In this document: piece by piece, positions 1 to 8,696 of the stretch
How positions within the stretch are numbered: the first letter of the stretch is position 1
Layout: the number at the start of each line of letters is the position of its first letter
NCBI RefSeq assembly: GCF_009649075.1
Contig: NZ_CP045737.1
Location: 3,162,001-3,226,000, forward strand
Direction: 5' to 3'
Length of the DNA stretch: 64,000 nt
DNA from: Aeromicrobium yanjiei
Lineage (GTDB): Bacteria; Actinomycetota; Actinomycetes; Propionibacteriales; Nocardioidaceae
Translations under genes and position numbers: made by a program
The notes under the pieces: model-generated
The model's input: only the letters and a program-made list of their open reading frames with translations
Databases searched by the model: none
Told to the model about the DNA's origin: nothing

Positions 1-164
1 GCGTGCGCGAGCACGCCGGCGCCCACGAGGGCGGCCGCGGCCGGCAGCTCCGGGCCGTTCCAGGTGCGGCGGGGGAAGAACGCGTCGACCAGCAGCGCCA
101 CGAGGGCGCCGGCCATGACGAGCACGGCAGGGGCGACGAGATGCCAGTCGACAGGAATGTTCAT
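1..164 (-). CDS. nuoN: NADH-quinone oxidoreductase subunit N, second copy (partial, N-terminus only)
   Basis: Only the first 54 codons are in the window; the gene continues past the left edge. It starts with ATG at 164, overlapping the stop of the preceding nuoM copy as ATGA, which is the coupling used throughout this operon. The visible peptide begins MNIPVDWHLVAPAVLVMAGA and gives one clear membrane helix, as expected for the antiporter-like subunit N of complex I. The full paralogue lies at 10634-12253. Position after nuoM is the standard end of a nuo operon. Whether further genes, such as a displaced nuoD, follow it cannot be seen. Confidence 0.8.
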   Translation of the reverse strand, partial: MNIPVDWHLVAPAVLVMAGALVALLVDAFFPRRTWNGPELPAAAALVGAGVLAH

Positions 165-1588
165 CGGGCGAAGGACCTCGTGAAGGGCTCGAACAGGTCA
201 AGGAGCGGCCCCGGCCACAGGCCGAGGACGACCGCGGCGACGACGAGCGTGCCGAGCACGGCCACCTCACGGCGATCCAGGTCGCGGTCGCCGTCGTGGG
301 GCACGGGCTCCCCCTGGGCCAGCAACCTGATCGCCCGCGTGAAGTACGCGGTCGTCAGCGCGATGCCGAGCAGCGCCAGGCCCAGCGCGGTCCAGGCGAC
401 CGGCCGGGTGAGCACGTCCCCGATCTCGTACGCCGCGCGCAGCGACAGCAGCTCGCCCCAGAAGCCCGCGAGCCCCGGCAGTCCCAGGCTCGCGACCGCG
501 GCCAGGACGAAGGTGACCGCGAGCCAGGGCGTACGCGCGTAGAGCCCGCGGCCGATCGCGGCCATCGAGGCCGAGCCGAAGCGGTCCTTGAGCGATCCGG
601 CCGTGAAGAACAGCAGCCCCGTCACGACACCGTGCGCGACGGAGCCGAAGACGGCCGCCGCGAGGCCCACCTGGCTCTGCGTCGAGATCGCGATGACCAC
701 GAAGCCCATGTGCCCGATGCTCGAGTACGCGATGAGGCGCTTGAGGTCGTCCTGCGCGTAGCAGGCGAGCGCGGACCACACGATGCCCAGCGCGCCCGCG
801 ATCGCGAGGTAGGGGGCGACGTCGTCGAAGCGCAGGAGCAGGGGGCTGAACAGGATCAGCCCGTACGTGCCGAGCTTGAGGAAGACCGCCGCGAGCAGCA
901 CGGAGCCGACCGTCGGGGCCGCGCTGTGGGCCCCAGGCAGCCAGGTGTGCAGCGGGACGACCGGGGTCTTGACCGCGAACCCGAGCGTCACCAGGACTGC
1001 GGCCGCCAGCGACCCCGAGGCCGCGTCGTCGACCTGCAGCGACCCGCCGTCGAGGCCGATGGCCACGATGCCCACCAGCAGCAGCCCGGAGCCGGAGACC
1101 GTGAAGAGCAGGAACCGGGTCGCAGCCGTCCTGGCCCCCGCGGCCTCGTCGCCCCACCAGGCGATGACGAACCACATGGGGATGAGCGCGAGCTCGAAGA
1201 ACACGAAGAACAGCAGCAGGTCGAGCGAGCTGAACACGCCGAGGGACGAGGCGCTGATGACGAGCACGAGCCCGACCAGCGCCGGCGCGGCGTCCCGCGC
1301 GACCAGCCACAGGCAGCACAACAGGCCGATCGCCGCGGTCATCAGCAGGAACGGCCACGAGACGGCGGTGACCCCCAGGTGCAGCCGGGCACCGACCGGC
1401 TCGATCCACGGCTCGTCGACCTCGCCGGAGACGACGTCGCGGCCCTCCCACACGAGCGCGTACAGGACGAGCGAGACGGTCATCGCCGCCGCTCCGGTCC
1501 ATGCGGCCACCGGACCTGAGAACCTGGCCCGGCCGATCAGGAGCACCAGCCCGACGACGGCGGGCACGAGAAGAGCGACGACGATCAT
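161..1588 (-). CDS. nuoM: NADH-quinone oxidoreductase subunit M, second copy
   Basis: A 475-residue, multi-helix antiporter-like subunit that carries protons across the membrane in complex I. Family landmarks are visible: FFVFFELALIPMWFVIAWWG with the buried glutamate, and FAVKTPVVPLHTWLPGAHS with the buried lysine and the HTWLP signature. ATG at 1588 was chosen over an upstream in-frame extension because it overlaps the nuoL stop as ATGA and begins directly with a membrane helix. It is somewhat shorter than the paralogue at 12253-13797 (514 residues). Fifth-last to last order K-L-M-N matches other nuo operons. Confidence 0.92.
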   Translation of the reverse strand: MIVVALLVPAVVGLVLLIGRARFSGPVAAWTGAAAMTVSLVLYALVWEGRDVVSGEVDEPWIEPVGARLHLGVTAVSWPFLLMTAAIGLLCCLWLVARDAAPALVGLVLVISASSLGVFSSLDLLLFFVFFELALIPMWFVIAWWGDEAAGARTAATRFLLFTVSGSGLLLVGIVAIGLDGGSLQVDDAASGSLAAAVLVTLGFAVKTPVVPLHTWLPGAHSAAPTVGSVLLAAVFLKLGTYGLILFSPLLLRFDDVAPYLAIAGALGIVWSALACYAQDDLKRLIAYSSIGHMGFVVIAISTQSQVGLAAAVFGSVAHGVVTGLLFFTAGSLKDRFGSASMAAIGRGLYARTPWLAVTFVLAAVASLGLPGLAGFWGELLSLRAAYEIGDVLTRPVAWTALGLALLGIALTTAYFTRAIRLLAQGEPVPHDGDRDLDRREVAVLGTLVVAAVVLGLWPGPLLDLFEPFTRSFAR

Positions 1589-3306
1589 GTCAGGACCACC
1601 CCGACGACCACGAGCACCAGCACGCCCGCAGCGACGAGCGTCGCATAGCGCTGCACGTTGCGGGACTGGGCGAGGCCGAGCACGTGGGATGCGCGTTCGG
1701 CCAGCCCCGCCCCCGCGCGGGGGTACGCGTCGACAGCCTCCTGGTCGAGGTCGACGACCGTGCGGGAGACCCCCCGCACGACCGCGGGCAGCCAGCGCGA
1801 CAAGGGCCGGTCGAGGCCGAGCTCGGCGGTCAGCGGGCCGATCTCGAGGTCGACGGACGCGCCCCTGCGCCACAGCAGCACGATCGTGCCGACGCCCGCG
1901 GCAGCGAGCGCGGTGGTCAGCAGGCCCGTCCCGAGATGGAACGGCTGGCCGATCGATAGCGCGAACGTCGCAACGGCCAATACGACCAGCGGGCCGGTCA
2001 TCGCCGATGGCGCCTCGTGGCCCGCGTGGCCGTCGGGAGCGGGACCGAAGAACGCCTTCAGCCACAACCGCGTGGCGTACGCCGCGGTGAGGAAGACAGT
2101 CACGAGCGCGGCGGCCAGCAGCGCGTACGCCGTGCCGGACGCGAGGCCACCGTCGTGGTCGGTCGCCTGCTCGATCGAGTGGAGCACCGAGTCCTTGGTG
2201 AAGAAGCCTGCCGTGGGGACGAGACCCGCGAGGGCCGTGAACCCCACGGTCGTCGACCAGAAGGTGACCGGCATCGACGCCCGCAGGCCGCCCATCGCGC
2301 TCAGCGCGCTCGAGCCGACCGCGTGCATGAGGCAGCCGCAGCCGAGGAACAGCAGGGCCTTGAAGACTCCGTGCGAGATCAGGTGGCTGAGGCCGGCGTC
2401 AGGGTCGGCCGCCGCGATCGCCCCGAGCATCAGGGCGAGCTGGCTGACGGTCGACCACGCGAGCGCCCGCTTCAGATCGGTCTGCACGAGCGCCAGGACC
2501 GCGCCCAGCAGCATCGTGATGCCGGCGACGACGGCCATCGCGGTCACGACGACGGTCGACTCGGCGTAGAGGAAGAACAGCCGTGCCGCGAGGTAGACGC
2601 CCGCCGCCACCATCGTCGCGGCGTGGATCAGCGCCGTGATGGGTGTCGGGCCGGGCATCGCGTCGGGCAGCCAGGTGTGCAGCGGGAACTGCGCAGACTT
2701 GCCGATGACCGCGACGAGGACCAGCAGGCCGATCGCGGTCGCGTGCTGCGGGCTCTGGCCGGCGGCGATCTCGACGCCGATCAGGTCGTACGTCCCGTAG
2801 GTCTCGCCGATCACCAGGATCGCGAGCACCAGGCCGAGATCGGCGACGCGGGTCATCAGGAACGCCTTCGCGGCTCCGGCGCGGGCCTCCGCGGTCTGCC
2901 ACTCGTGACCGATCAGCAGATAGGAGCACAGCCCCATGACCTCCCAGCCGACGAGCAGCACCCACAGGTTGGTCGTGCCGACCACCGCGATCATCGCGAC
3001 GAGGAACAGCACGATGACCAGCGCGTACGACCGGTAGCGCGGGTGGTGCCCGAGGTAGGCCGTCGAGTAGATCTGCACGAGCAGGCCGACGCCGACCGCG
3101 AGCAGCACGAGCTGCGCCGAGGCGGGCAGGAGGAAGAGATCGGGCGACAGCGAGGGGAACGGCGGTCGGGTGCCCCCCGGCTCCCCGTCGTAGTAGGCGA
3201 ACCACGCGGTCTCGTACAGGTGCGGGATCGCCCAGATGGCTGCGGCGATCGCGAGCGCCGCGGTCAGCGCGACGTACGCCCAGTGGCGCCCGGCGACGCG
3301 GCTCAT
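1585..3306 (-). CDS. nuoL: NADH-quinone oxidoreductase subunit L, second copy
   Basis: A 573-residue antiporter-like subunit of complex I with many membrane helices. It contains the NuoL signatures [36 protein letters not shown] and [16 protein letters not shown]-like text, with the key Lys and Glu residues retained. The C-terminus keeps a charged stretch followed by a final helix, as expected for the lateral helix anchor of NuoL. ATG at 3306 overlaps the nuoK stop as ATGA. It is about 50 residues shorter than the copy at 13794-15671, with sequence clearly diverged, so the two operons are not a recent duplication. Confidence 0.93.
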   Translation of the reverse strand: MSRVAGRHWAYVALTAALAIAAAIWAIPHLYETAWFAYYDGEPGGTRPPFPSLSPDLFLLPASAQLVLLAVGVGLLVQIYSTAYLGHHPRYRSYALVIVLFLVAMIAVVGTTNLWVLLVGWEVMGLCSYLLIGHEWQTAEARAGAAKAFLMTRVADLGLVLAILVIGETYGTYDLIGVEIAAGQSPQHATAIGLLVLVAVIGKSAQFPLHTWLPDAMPGPTPITALIHAATMVAAGVYLAARLFFLYAESTVVVTAMAVVAGITMLLGAVLALVQTDLKRALAWSTVSQLALMLGAIAAADPDAGLSHLISHGVFKALLFLGCGCLMHAVGSSALSAMGGLRASMPVTFWSTTVGFTALAGLVPTAGFFTKDSVLHSIEQATDHDGGLASGTAYALLAAALVTVFLTAAYATRLWLKAFFGPAPDGHAGHEAPSAMTGPLVVLAVATFALSIGQPFHLGTGLLTTALAAAGVGTIVLLWRRGASVDLEIGPLTAELGLDRPLSRWLPAVVRGVSRTVVDLDQEAVDAYPRAGAGLAERASHVLGLAQSRNVQRYATLVAAGVLVLVVVGVVLT

Positions 3307-3599
3307 CGGCCCACCTCGTCGACGTCGACCGTCCGCAGGGCGCGGAACAGGGCGAGCACGATCGCGAGCCCGAGGCCGATCTCGGCGGCCGCGATCGTGA
3401 TCGTGAAGAGGGTCAGCACCTGCCCCGAGTGCAGGGCGTCGGCGAACCACGCGTCGAAGGCCACCAGGTTGAGGTTGACGGCATTGAGCATGAGCTCGAC
3501 CCCGAGCAGCATCATGACCGCGTTGCGGCGGGCCAGCACCCCGTACACGCCGATCCCGAAGAGGGCGGCCGCCAGCACCAGCGGATAGAGCAGCGGCAT
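3303..3599 (-). CDS. nuoK: NADH-quinone oxidoreductase subunit K, second copy
   Basis: A 98-residue, three-helix membrane subunit of complex I. The conserved core [18 protein letters not shown] keeps the membrane glutamate needed for coupling, and the third helix carries [19 protein letters not shown] with the second glutamate. Length is normal for NuoK. The ATG at 3599 shares bases with the nuoJ stop (TGATG), and its own stop overlaps nuoL (ATGA), so translation is probably coupled on both sides. Confidence 0.93.
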   Translation of the reverse strand: MPLLYPLVLAAALFGIGVYGVLARRNAVMMLLGVELMLNAVNLNLVAFDAWFADALHSGQVLTLFTITIAAAEIGLGLAIVLALFRALRTVDVDEVGR

Positions 3600-4099
3600 C
3601 AGCGATCGGATCCTGACCGGGAGAGGACGATCGCGCCGACCAGCGCGGCCAGCAGCACCCCGCTGAGGATCTCGAACGGCAGCACCCAGTCGTTGAACAG
3701 GGCGTCGCCGATCGATCCGGCGGTGCCGATCCGGCGTCCCTCGATCTGCTCGCCGCGGAACCCCACGACCATCGTGGCCCCCAGCCCGACCGCAGCGGCC
3801 AGGCCCACGAGGGCAGCGATCCAGCGGTTGCCGGTCACCTCCGCGGAGCGCGCGCCGCTCGGCTGGCGGGTCAGCATAAGGGCGAAGATCACCAGCACGA
3901 CGACCGAGCCGACGTACACGAGCACCTGCACCCACGCGACGAACTCGGCCGTCATCAGCACGAAGCAGCCGGCGACTGCGCCGAGCGTCACGACCAGCCA
4001 CAGAGCCGCGTGGACCAGCTGGCCGCTGGTCATCGACAGCAGCGCGGAGCCGACCGCGACGACGGCCAGCACGAGGAAGACGATCTCGGTGAGGCTCAT
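3599..4099 (-). CDS. nuoJ: NADH-quinone oxidoreductase subunit J, second copy
   Basis: A 166-residue membrane subunit of complex I with about five helices. The family motif [21 protein letters not shown] is represented ([18 protein letters not shown]), including the kinked third helix. It is far shorter than the NuoJ copy at 15972-16760, which has a long polar C-terminal tail, so this one is close to the minimal family length. ATG at 4099 overlaps the nuoI stop as ATGA. Confidence 0.92.
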   Translation of the reverse strand: MSLTEIVFLVLAVVAVGSALLSMTSGQLVHAALWLVVTLGAVAGCFVLMTAEFVAWVQVLVYVGSVVVLVIFALMLTRQPSGARSAEVTGNRWIAALVGLAAAVGLGATMVVGFRGEQIEGRRIGTAGSIGDALFNDWVLPFEILSGVLLAALVGAIVLSRSGSDR

Positions 4100-4620
4100 G
4101 CGTCCTCCTGCGGCAGCGAGGCGCGGTACGTGTCGAGCTCCTTGCCCTGCTCGGCGCCCGGGTCGAGGGGCTGCGGCGGCGGGACGGAGTCCATCCACGT
4201 ACGCAGCCGGTTCATGTCGTGCGTGAGGTCCTTGAGGTCGCCCTCGGCGTACGCGAACTCCGGCGACCAGTGGAGCGCGTCGAACGGACAGACCTCGACG
4301 CAGATCGAGCAGTACATGCAGATCGAGTAGTCGATGTCGAAGCGGTCGAGGACGTTCTGGCTGCGGTCGCGCCCGCCCTCGGTGGTCGCCGGGATGATCT
4401 CCTTGTGCGAGTCGATCGTGATGCACCACGAGGGGCACTCACGGGCGCAGAGCATGCACGACGTGCAGTTCTCCTCCTGCAGCGCGATCACGCCCCGGCT
4501 GCGCGGCGGCAGCTCGGGCTCGACGTCCGGGTAGTGCGCCGTGACGCTGCGGTGCGTGAGATTGCGCCACGTCACGGCGAGCCCCTTCAGCAGGCCGCGG
4601 CCCCAGGTCCGGCGGGTCAT
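4096..4620 (-). CDS. nuoI: NADH-quinone oxidoreductase subunit I, second copy (2x[4Fe-4S])
   Basis: A 174-residue ferredoxin-like subunit of complex I that relays electrons through two [4Fe-4S] clusters in the peripheral arm. Both CxxCxxCxxxC motifs are intact: C52, C55, C58, C62 and C101, C104, C107, C111. This indicates the operon encodes a redox-active module rather than a pure ion channel. The ATG at 4620 overlaps the nuoH stop. The N-terminal amphipathic region ([18 protein letters not shown]) resembles the membrane-associated start of other NuoI proteins. Confidence 0.94.
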   Translation of the reverse strand: MTRRTWGRGLLKGLAVTWRNLTHRSVTAHYPDVEPELPPRSRGVIALQEENCTSCMLCARECPSWCITIDSHKEIIPATTEGGRDRSQNVLDRFDIDYSICMYCSICVEVCPFDALHWSPEFAYAEGDLKDLTHDMNRLRTWMDSVPPPQPLDPGAEQGKELDTYRASLPQEDA

Positions 4621-5585
4621 GCGATCACCACCAGCGTCGTGATCAGCAGCTGGGCGAGGGCAACCGGCACCAGCACCTTCCAGGCCAGCGCATTGACCTG
4701 GTCCTCGCGGAGGCGCGGGTACGCGACGCGGGCCCAGATGACCAGGAACGAGACGAGCGCGATCTTGAGCAGCGACCACACCCAGCCGAGCTGGTCGGAC
4801 CAGGGCCCGGCCCAGCCGCCGAGGAACAGCACGGTCGTCAGGGCGGCCAGCACCACGATGCCGGCGTACTCCGCGAGCAGGAACATCGCGAACCGCATGC
4901 CGCCGTACTCGGTGAGCGGTCCCATGACGAGCTCGGCATCGGCCAGCGGCGCGTCGAACGGCGGCCGCTGCAGCTCGGCCAGTCCGGCGACGAAGAAGAC
5001 GACGAGGCCGGGCAGCTGCACGAGCAGCCACCACGGCTCCCAGGCGTCCGCGATGCCGACCAGCGACAGGGTGCCGGCGGCCATCGCGACGCTCGCGGCG
5101 GTCAGGACCATCGGCAGCTCGTACGACATGAGCTGCGCCGCGACCCGCATGCCACCGATGTAGGAGTACTTGTTGCCGCTGCCGAGCCCGCCCATCAGGG
5201 TGCCGAGCACGCCGACGCTCATCGCGGCGAGGACGAAGAACAGCCCGAGGTCGAGGTCCTGGCCGATCAGGTTGCCCTGGCCGAAGAACGGTCCGAGCGG
5301 GATCGCGAGCATTGCGACGAGGTACGGCACGAGCGCGACCACAGGGGCGAGCTCGAACACGCGGCGGTCGGCCGCGACCGGGGTGATGCTCTCCTTCTGG
5401 ACGAACTTGATGCCGTCGGCGACGAGCTGGGCCCAGCCGTGGAAACCACCCGCGGCCATCGGTCCGACCCGGCTCTGCATGTGCGCCATGGTCTTGTGCT
5501 CCATCTGGCCCACCAGCAGCGGGAGGGTCAGGAACGCGACCAGGACCAGCAGGCAGCGCAGGAGGGTGTCGAGCAGCTCGCTCAT
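4617..5585 (-). CDS. nuoH: NADH-quinone oxidoreductase subunit H, second copy (divergent)
   Basis: A 322-residue membrane subunit that normally forms the quinone entry path with NuoB and NuoD. The fold is clear (about eight helices; [42 protein letters not shown]). The first loop is altered: where the main copy has [14 protein letters not shown], this one has [15 protein letters not shown], losing the usual Asn after GP. It is also nearly 100 residues shorter than the copy at 17287-18537. ATG at 5585 overlaps the nuoC stop; an in-frame ATG three codons upstream (5594) is possible. No nuoD lies next to it. Confidence 0.92.
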   Translation of the reverse strand: MSELLDTLLRCLLVLVAFLTLPLLVGQMEHKTMAHMQSRVGPMAAGGFHGWAQLVADGIKFVQKESITPVAADRRVFELAPVVALVPYLVAMLAIPLGPFFGQGNLIGQDLDLGLFFVLAAMSVGVLGTLMGGLGSGNKYSYIGGMRVAAQLMSYELPMVLTAASVAMAAGTLSLVGIADAWEPWWLLVQLPGLVVFFVAGLAELQRPPFDAPLADAELVMGPLTEYGGMRFAMFLLAEYAGIVVLAALTTVLFLGGWAGPWSDQLGWVWSLLKIALVSFLVIWARVAYPRLREDQVNALAWKVLVPVALAQLLITTLVVIA

Positions 5586-6106
5586 GGTCCCCACTCCCCC
5601 GGATCGGGCACGCCGGGGGGCTTGACCCGTCGGCGGCTCGGCGAGTGCGTGGAGTCGGCATCGCTCTCACCGGGCTCCTTGCCGCCCGGCCACGGCTTGG
5701 CGACGCGCGAGGCGAGCACGAACTCCTTGCGGAGCGGATGCCCCTCGAAGCCGTCGGGCAGCAGCAGTGGCTCGGTGCTGGTCGGCTCGGAGTCGGCGGT
5801 CAAGAAGGTGATGCCGAACATCTCGTGGGTCTCGCGCTCGTGCCACGAGGCGCCGGCGAACACGTCCGCGACCGAGTCGACGACCGGGTCGTCGCGATCC
5901 AGGTAGGTCACCAGGAGCACGTGGTCCAGGGGGTGGGGCCGGGCCAGGTGCACGACGAGGCGGAACCCCTCGGGGTGCTCGTCGACCGCCGAGAGCCAGT
6001 CGAAGTACGTGTGGCCGTCCCGCTTGAGCCCCGCGACGGCGTCGTGCCAGCCGCCGCGCTCCACCACCCGGTGCGGGGGGCCGAAGGCGTTGTCCTCGAT
6101 CGTCAC
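5582..6106 (-). CDS. nuoC: NADH-quinone oxidoreductase subunit C, second copy
   Basis: A 174-residue complex I 30-kDa subunit, a non-redox part of the peripheral arm. The family signature is present as [14 protein letters not shown] followed by [16 protein letters not shown]. The C-terminal third is a polar tail with [17 protein letters not shown] that the main NuoC (24352-25101) lacks. GTG at 6106 was chosen because it overlaps the nuoB stop as GTGA. The next gene downstream is nuoH, so nuoD is missing from the place it occupies in the complete operon, and this protein is too short to be a NuoC-NuoD fusion. Confidence 0.9.
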   Translation of the reverse strand: MTIEDNAFGPPHRVVERGGWHDAVAGLKRDGHTYFDWLSAVDEHPEGFRLVVHLARPHPLDHVLLVTYLDRDDPVVDSVADVFAGASWHERETHEMFGITFLTADSEPTSTEPLLLPDGFEGHPLRKEFVLASRVAKPWPGGKEPGESDADSTHSPSRRRVKPPGVPDPGEWGP

Positions 6107-6669
6107 TGATCGTCCACCGGCGGCGCCGGGACGCGCGGACTCAGCAGGGACGTCGCCGAGCGGGTGTAGCGCTGCGAGAGGTCCTCGCCCGCGATCTTGT
6201 CCTGCAGCGTGACGATGCCGTTGAGCAGCGCCTCGGGACGCGGCGGGCACCCCGGGACGTACACGTCGACGGGGATGATCTGGTCGACGCCCTTGGTCAC
6301 CGAGTAGGAGTCCCAGTAGGGGCCGCCGGAGTTGGCGCACGAGCCGAAGCTGATGACGTACTTGGGCTCGGGCATCTGGTCGTACAGACGCTTGATGGCC
6401 GGCGCCATCTTGTCGGTGACGGTGCCCGACACGACCATGAGGTCGGCCTGGCGCGGGCCGGGCGCGAACGGGATGACCCCGAGCCTGATGAAGTCGTGGC
6501 GCGACATCGAGGCCGCGATGAACTCGATCGCGCAGCACGCGAGACCGAAGTTGAAGACCCACAGGGAGTACTTGCGACCCCAGTTGAGCAGGTAGCGGGC
6601 CGGCTTGGGGGCCATCTGCGAGCCGATGCCGAGGCTCTGCGGCGCGACGGTCGGCATCGGGAGGCTCAC
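6103..6669 (-). CDS. nuoB: NADH-quinone oxidoreductase subunit B, second copy (N2 cluster)
   Basis: A 188-residue subunit that holds the terminal [4Fe-4S] cluster N2 of complex I. All four cysteines are present: C45-C46 in [11 protein letters not shown]111 in [10 protein letters not shown] and C141 in [12 protein letters not shown]. The GTG at 6669 overlaps the nuoA stop (GTGA); an ATG four codons in is an alternative. It has a longer C-terminal tail than the main NuoB (25115-25669). An intact N2 site implies electron transfer to a quinone or other acceptor at a NuoB-NuoD-like interface, although no NuoD partner is encoded nearby. Confidence 0.94.
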   Translation of the reverse strand: MSLPMPTVAPQSLGIGSQMAPKPARYLLNWGRKYSLWVFNFGLACCAIEFIAASMSRHDFIRLGVIPFAPGPRQADLMVVSGTVTDKMAPAIKRLYDQMPEPKYVISFGSCANSGGPYWDSYSVTKGVDQIIPVDVYVPGCPPRPEALLNGIVTLQDKIAGEDLSQRYTRSATSLLSPRVPAPPVDDQ

Positions 6670-7034
6670 GGGGTCCACGACAGCACCCCCTTGCGCCAGG
6701 CGTACGCGAGGCCCACGACGAGGATGCCGATGAAGATGCCCATCTCGGCGGCGGCCGCGCGACCGATGTCGTCCAGCACGACGGCCCACGGGAACAAGAA
6801 GACCGCGTCGACCGCGAAGATCACGTAGAGGAACGCATAGACGTAGTAGCGGACCGTGGACTGGGCCCAGCCCTCGCCCACGGGGTCGACACCCGACTCG
6901 TACGTCGTGGTCTTGGCGCGCGACGCGACCTGCGGCCGCATGAGCCGGTTGACCCCGAGCATCGCGGTCGCCAGCAGGACGCCGACGAGGATGATCGCGC
7001 CGACGGCGGCGTAGTCGTCCAGGTAGGCGCGCAT
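6666..7034 (-). CDS. nuoA: NADH-quinone oxidoreductase subunit A, second copy
   Basis: First gene of the second nuo operon; 122 residues, three membrane helices. The loop [20 protein letters not shown] and the helix [17 protein letters not shown] match NuoA, with the acidic residue in the second helix retained. The ATG at 7034 has a -10-like TAGAGT (7041-7046 on the complement) only 6 bases upstream, so the mRNA is probably leaderless. No Rex-type operator is present upstream, unlike the main nuo operon. Confidence 0.92.
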   Translation of the reverse strand: MRAYLDDYAAVGAIILVGVLLATAMLGVNRLMRPQVASRAKTTTYESGVDPVGEGWAQSTVRYYVYAFLYVIFAVDAVFLFPWAVVLDDIGRAAAAEMGIFIGILVVGLAYAWRKGVLSWTP

Positions 7035-7040
7035 GCCCCC

Positions 7041-7046
7041 ACTCTA
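7041..7046 (-). promoter_or_regulatory. Predicted -10 element of the second nuo operon
   Basis: The minus strand reads TAGAGT (TANNNT type) followed by 6 bases and the nuoA ATG, which places the transcription start at or next to the start codon. No good -35 hexamer is seen at 17-18 bases. This is an inference from spacing only. Confidence 0.45.
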
Positions 7047-7083
7047 GGCCCGTGGCGCCCCCCGGCTGCGGAGCCCCACACGT

Positions 7084-7158
7084 CCAAGATGTGGCGGTTC
7101 GAGCCCCCCAAACCTCACGCACCGTGAGATCTGGAGGGCCCGATCCGCCACATCTTGG
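7084..7158. repeat. Long intergenic palindrome (36-bp arms, 3-base loop)
   Basis: Arms 7084-7119 and 7123-7158 around a CAC loop. The outer 14 bases (CCAAGATGTGGCGG) and the innermost 6 (CTCACG) pair perfectly; in between there are five mismatches, four of them of the kind that still allow G-U pairs in RNA. It lies between the stop of the SDR gene and the nuoA start, both on the minus strand, so it could end SDR transcription. It lacks a T-run. Length and near-perfect pairing are unusual for a simple terminator. Confidence 0.8.
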
Positions 7159-7178
7159 GTGGGGTCGGGGTCGGGGCG

Positions 7179-8006
7179 CTAGCCCTGGGCGAGCTCGGAG
7201 ACGTGGTTCCACTTCTCCCAGGTCTCGAGGCGCTTGGCGTAGTCGGCCTTGGCGATGCCCAGCGGGGCGGTGCCGAAGAAGACGCGCAGCGGCGGCTCCT
7301 GGGCGTCCACGATCTGCAGGATCGCGGCGCCCGAGGCGTGGGGGTCGCCCGGCTCGGCGTTGCGGCTCGCTCGCCCCTGCATGGTCTTCTCGCGGAATGC
7401 GTCGTACGCGGGGTTCTGCTCGGAGTGCGAGGCCGAGGCGCCGCCCCAGTCGGTGGAGAAGCCACCGGGCTCCACGAGCGTGACGTGGATGCCGAAGTCG
7501 GCGACCTCCTGGGCCAGGGCCTGCGAGAAGCCCTCGAGGCCCCACTTCGACGCGTGGTAGATGCCGACGAGGGGGAATGCCGAGATGCCGCCGATCGAGG
7601 ACACCTGGATGATGTGGCCGCTGCCCTGCTCCCGCAGGAACGGCAGCGCGGCCTGGGTGACCCAGAGCGCGCCGAACAGGTTGGTCTCGATCTGGGCGCG
7701 GGCCTCGTCCTCGGTGATCTCCTCGATGAAGCCGAAGTGGCCGTAGCCCGCGTTGTTGACGATCACGTCGAGGCGGCCGAAGTGCTCGTGCGCCTGCGCG
7801 ACCGCGGCGAAGTCCGCGTCGTGGTCGTTGACGTCGAGCTGCAGGGGCAGGATCGCGTCGCCGAACCGCTCGACGAGGTCGTCGAGGGTGGAGGTGTCGC
7901 GTGCCGTCGCGGCGACCCTGTCGCCGCGCTCCAGCGCTGCGATGCTCCACTCCCGACCGAAGCCGCGCGACGCGCCAGTGATGAACCAGATCTTGGGTGA
8001 GGTCAT
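7179..8006 (-). CDS. Short-chain dehydrogenase/reductase
   Basis: A 275-residue classical SDR. The cofactor motif [11 protein letters not shown] is at residues 10-20, NNAGYG follows, and the catalytic Ser/Tyr/Lys appear as QVSSIGG and YHASK. The arginine after the glycine motif and a basic residue downstream suggest NADP(H). The substrate cannot be told from sequence. ATG at 8006 was chosen over an extension 12 codons longer because the promoter (see 8014-8044) lies in that extension and puts the transcription start next to this ATG. The MerR-type operator suggests induction by a stress or electrophile signal. Confidence 0.9.
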   Translation of the reverse strand: MTSPKIWFITGASRGFGREWSIAALERGDRVAATARDTSTLDDLVERFGDAILPLQLDVNDHDADFAAVAQAHEHFGRLDVIVNNAGYGHFGFIEEITEDEARAQIETNLFGALWVTQAALPFLREQGSGHIIQVSSIGGISAFPLVGIYHASKWGLEGFSQALAQEVADFGIHVTLVEPGGFSTDWGGASASHSEQNPAYDAFREKTMQGRASRNAEPGDPHASGAAILQIVDAQEPPLRVFFGTAPLGIAKADYAKRLETWEKWNHVSELAQG

Positions 8007-8013
8007 GACCCCG

Positions 8014-8044
8014 ACGTTACGACCTGGAGCACGCTCCAGCACAA
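8014..8044 (-). promoter_or_regulatory. MerR-type promoter with 19-base spacer and palindromic operator
   Basis: On the minus strand a -35 TTGTGC (8039-8044) and a -10 TAACGT (8014-8019) are separated by 19 bases. The spacer holds most of a perfect palindrome, CTGGAGC-GT-GCTCCAG (8024-8039). Over-long 19-20 base spacers filled by a dyad are the hallmark of promoters activated by MerR-family regulators. The predicted start falls on the SDR start codon, 7 bases after the -10. No merR gene is in the window. Confidence 0.65.
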
Positions 8045-8063
8045 GTCGAGATGGCCGTGACGC

Positions 8064-8651
8064 TCACGGCACCCGCAGGAACGTGACCGCGAAGTCCGCG
8101 TCCTCGGTCCACGGCACGAGGTCCCACGTCGCGAACCGCTGCTCGTGCACGAGACCGGCCGCTGCGACGTCGGCGTCGAAGTCCGCCAGCGCGTACTCGC
8201 GATCAGTCGCGAAGCCCACGACGACCCGTCCGCCGGGACGAACGGCCGCGCGCACCGACGAGAGCACCGACTGCTCGGAGTCCGGCGCGACGAACACCAT
8301 GACGTTGCCGGCCATGACCGCGAGGTCGAACGGCTCCTCGTCCAGCGCCAGCGTGGCCAGGTCCGCGACGACCCAACGGGGCCCGGGGTGGTCCTCTTCC
8401 GCGGCGGCGATCAGGACCGGATCCGCGTCCACCCCCACCACGGTGTGCCCACGGGCGTGCAGCTCGGCGCCGACCCGGCCGGGTCCGCAGCCGGCGTCGA
8501 GGATGCGGGAGCCCGGCGCGGTCGCCGCGTCGATCAGCCGCGCCTCGCCGGCGAGGTCGACGCCCTCCGCGGCCATGGTCCTGAAGCGTTCGACGTACCA
8601 CGCGGAGTGGCCGTCCTTGGTGTCGGTGAACCAGCGGGGTCGATCAGTCAT
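8064..8651 (-). CDS. Class I SAM-dependent methyltransferase
   Basis: A 195-residue protein with the SAM-binding motif ILDAGCGPGRVGAEL, an acidic second strand end (VVGVDADPVL) and VVADLATLAL as motif II, then a GNVMVF segment. This is the standard seven-strand methyltransferase fold of the Methyltransf_11/25 type. The substrate is unknown. The ATG at 8651 has GGAGG about 4 bases upstream. It is divergent from the RarD-like gene, 45 bases away, and sits upstream of the SDR on the same strand, but the SDR appears to have its own promoter. Confidence 0.88.
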   Translation of the reverse strand: MTDRPRWFTDTKDGHSAWYVERFRTMAAEGVDLAGEARLIDAATAPGSRILDAGCGPGRVGAELHARGHTVVGVDADPVLIAAAEEDHPGPRWVVADLATLALDEEPFDLAVMAGNVMVFVAPDSEQSVLSSVRAAVRPGGRVVVGFATDREYALADFDADVAAAGLVHEQRFATWDLVPWTEDADFAVTFLRVP

Positions 8652-8696
8652 GCCTCCATCGTCGCCGACGCACCTCGGCGGGCGTACCCTCGGCTG

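Noticed and set aside
2017-3588. Long open frames on the strand opposite the nuo genes (for example 2017-3588 and 13986-15749).
   Set aside because: They are the mirror of real genes in high-GC DNA. Their products are Arg/Asp/Gly-rich, match no family and have no ribosome sites, while the minus-strand products are unmistakable complex I subunits.
5582-6106. NuoC-NuoD fusion that would explain the missing nuoD of the second operon.
   Set aside because: The product is only 174 residues with NuoC text throughout; a fusion would be about 550-600 residues. No NuoD motifs (QHPSTHG, HTGIEK) occur in any frame between 5582 and 7034.
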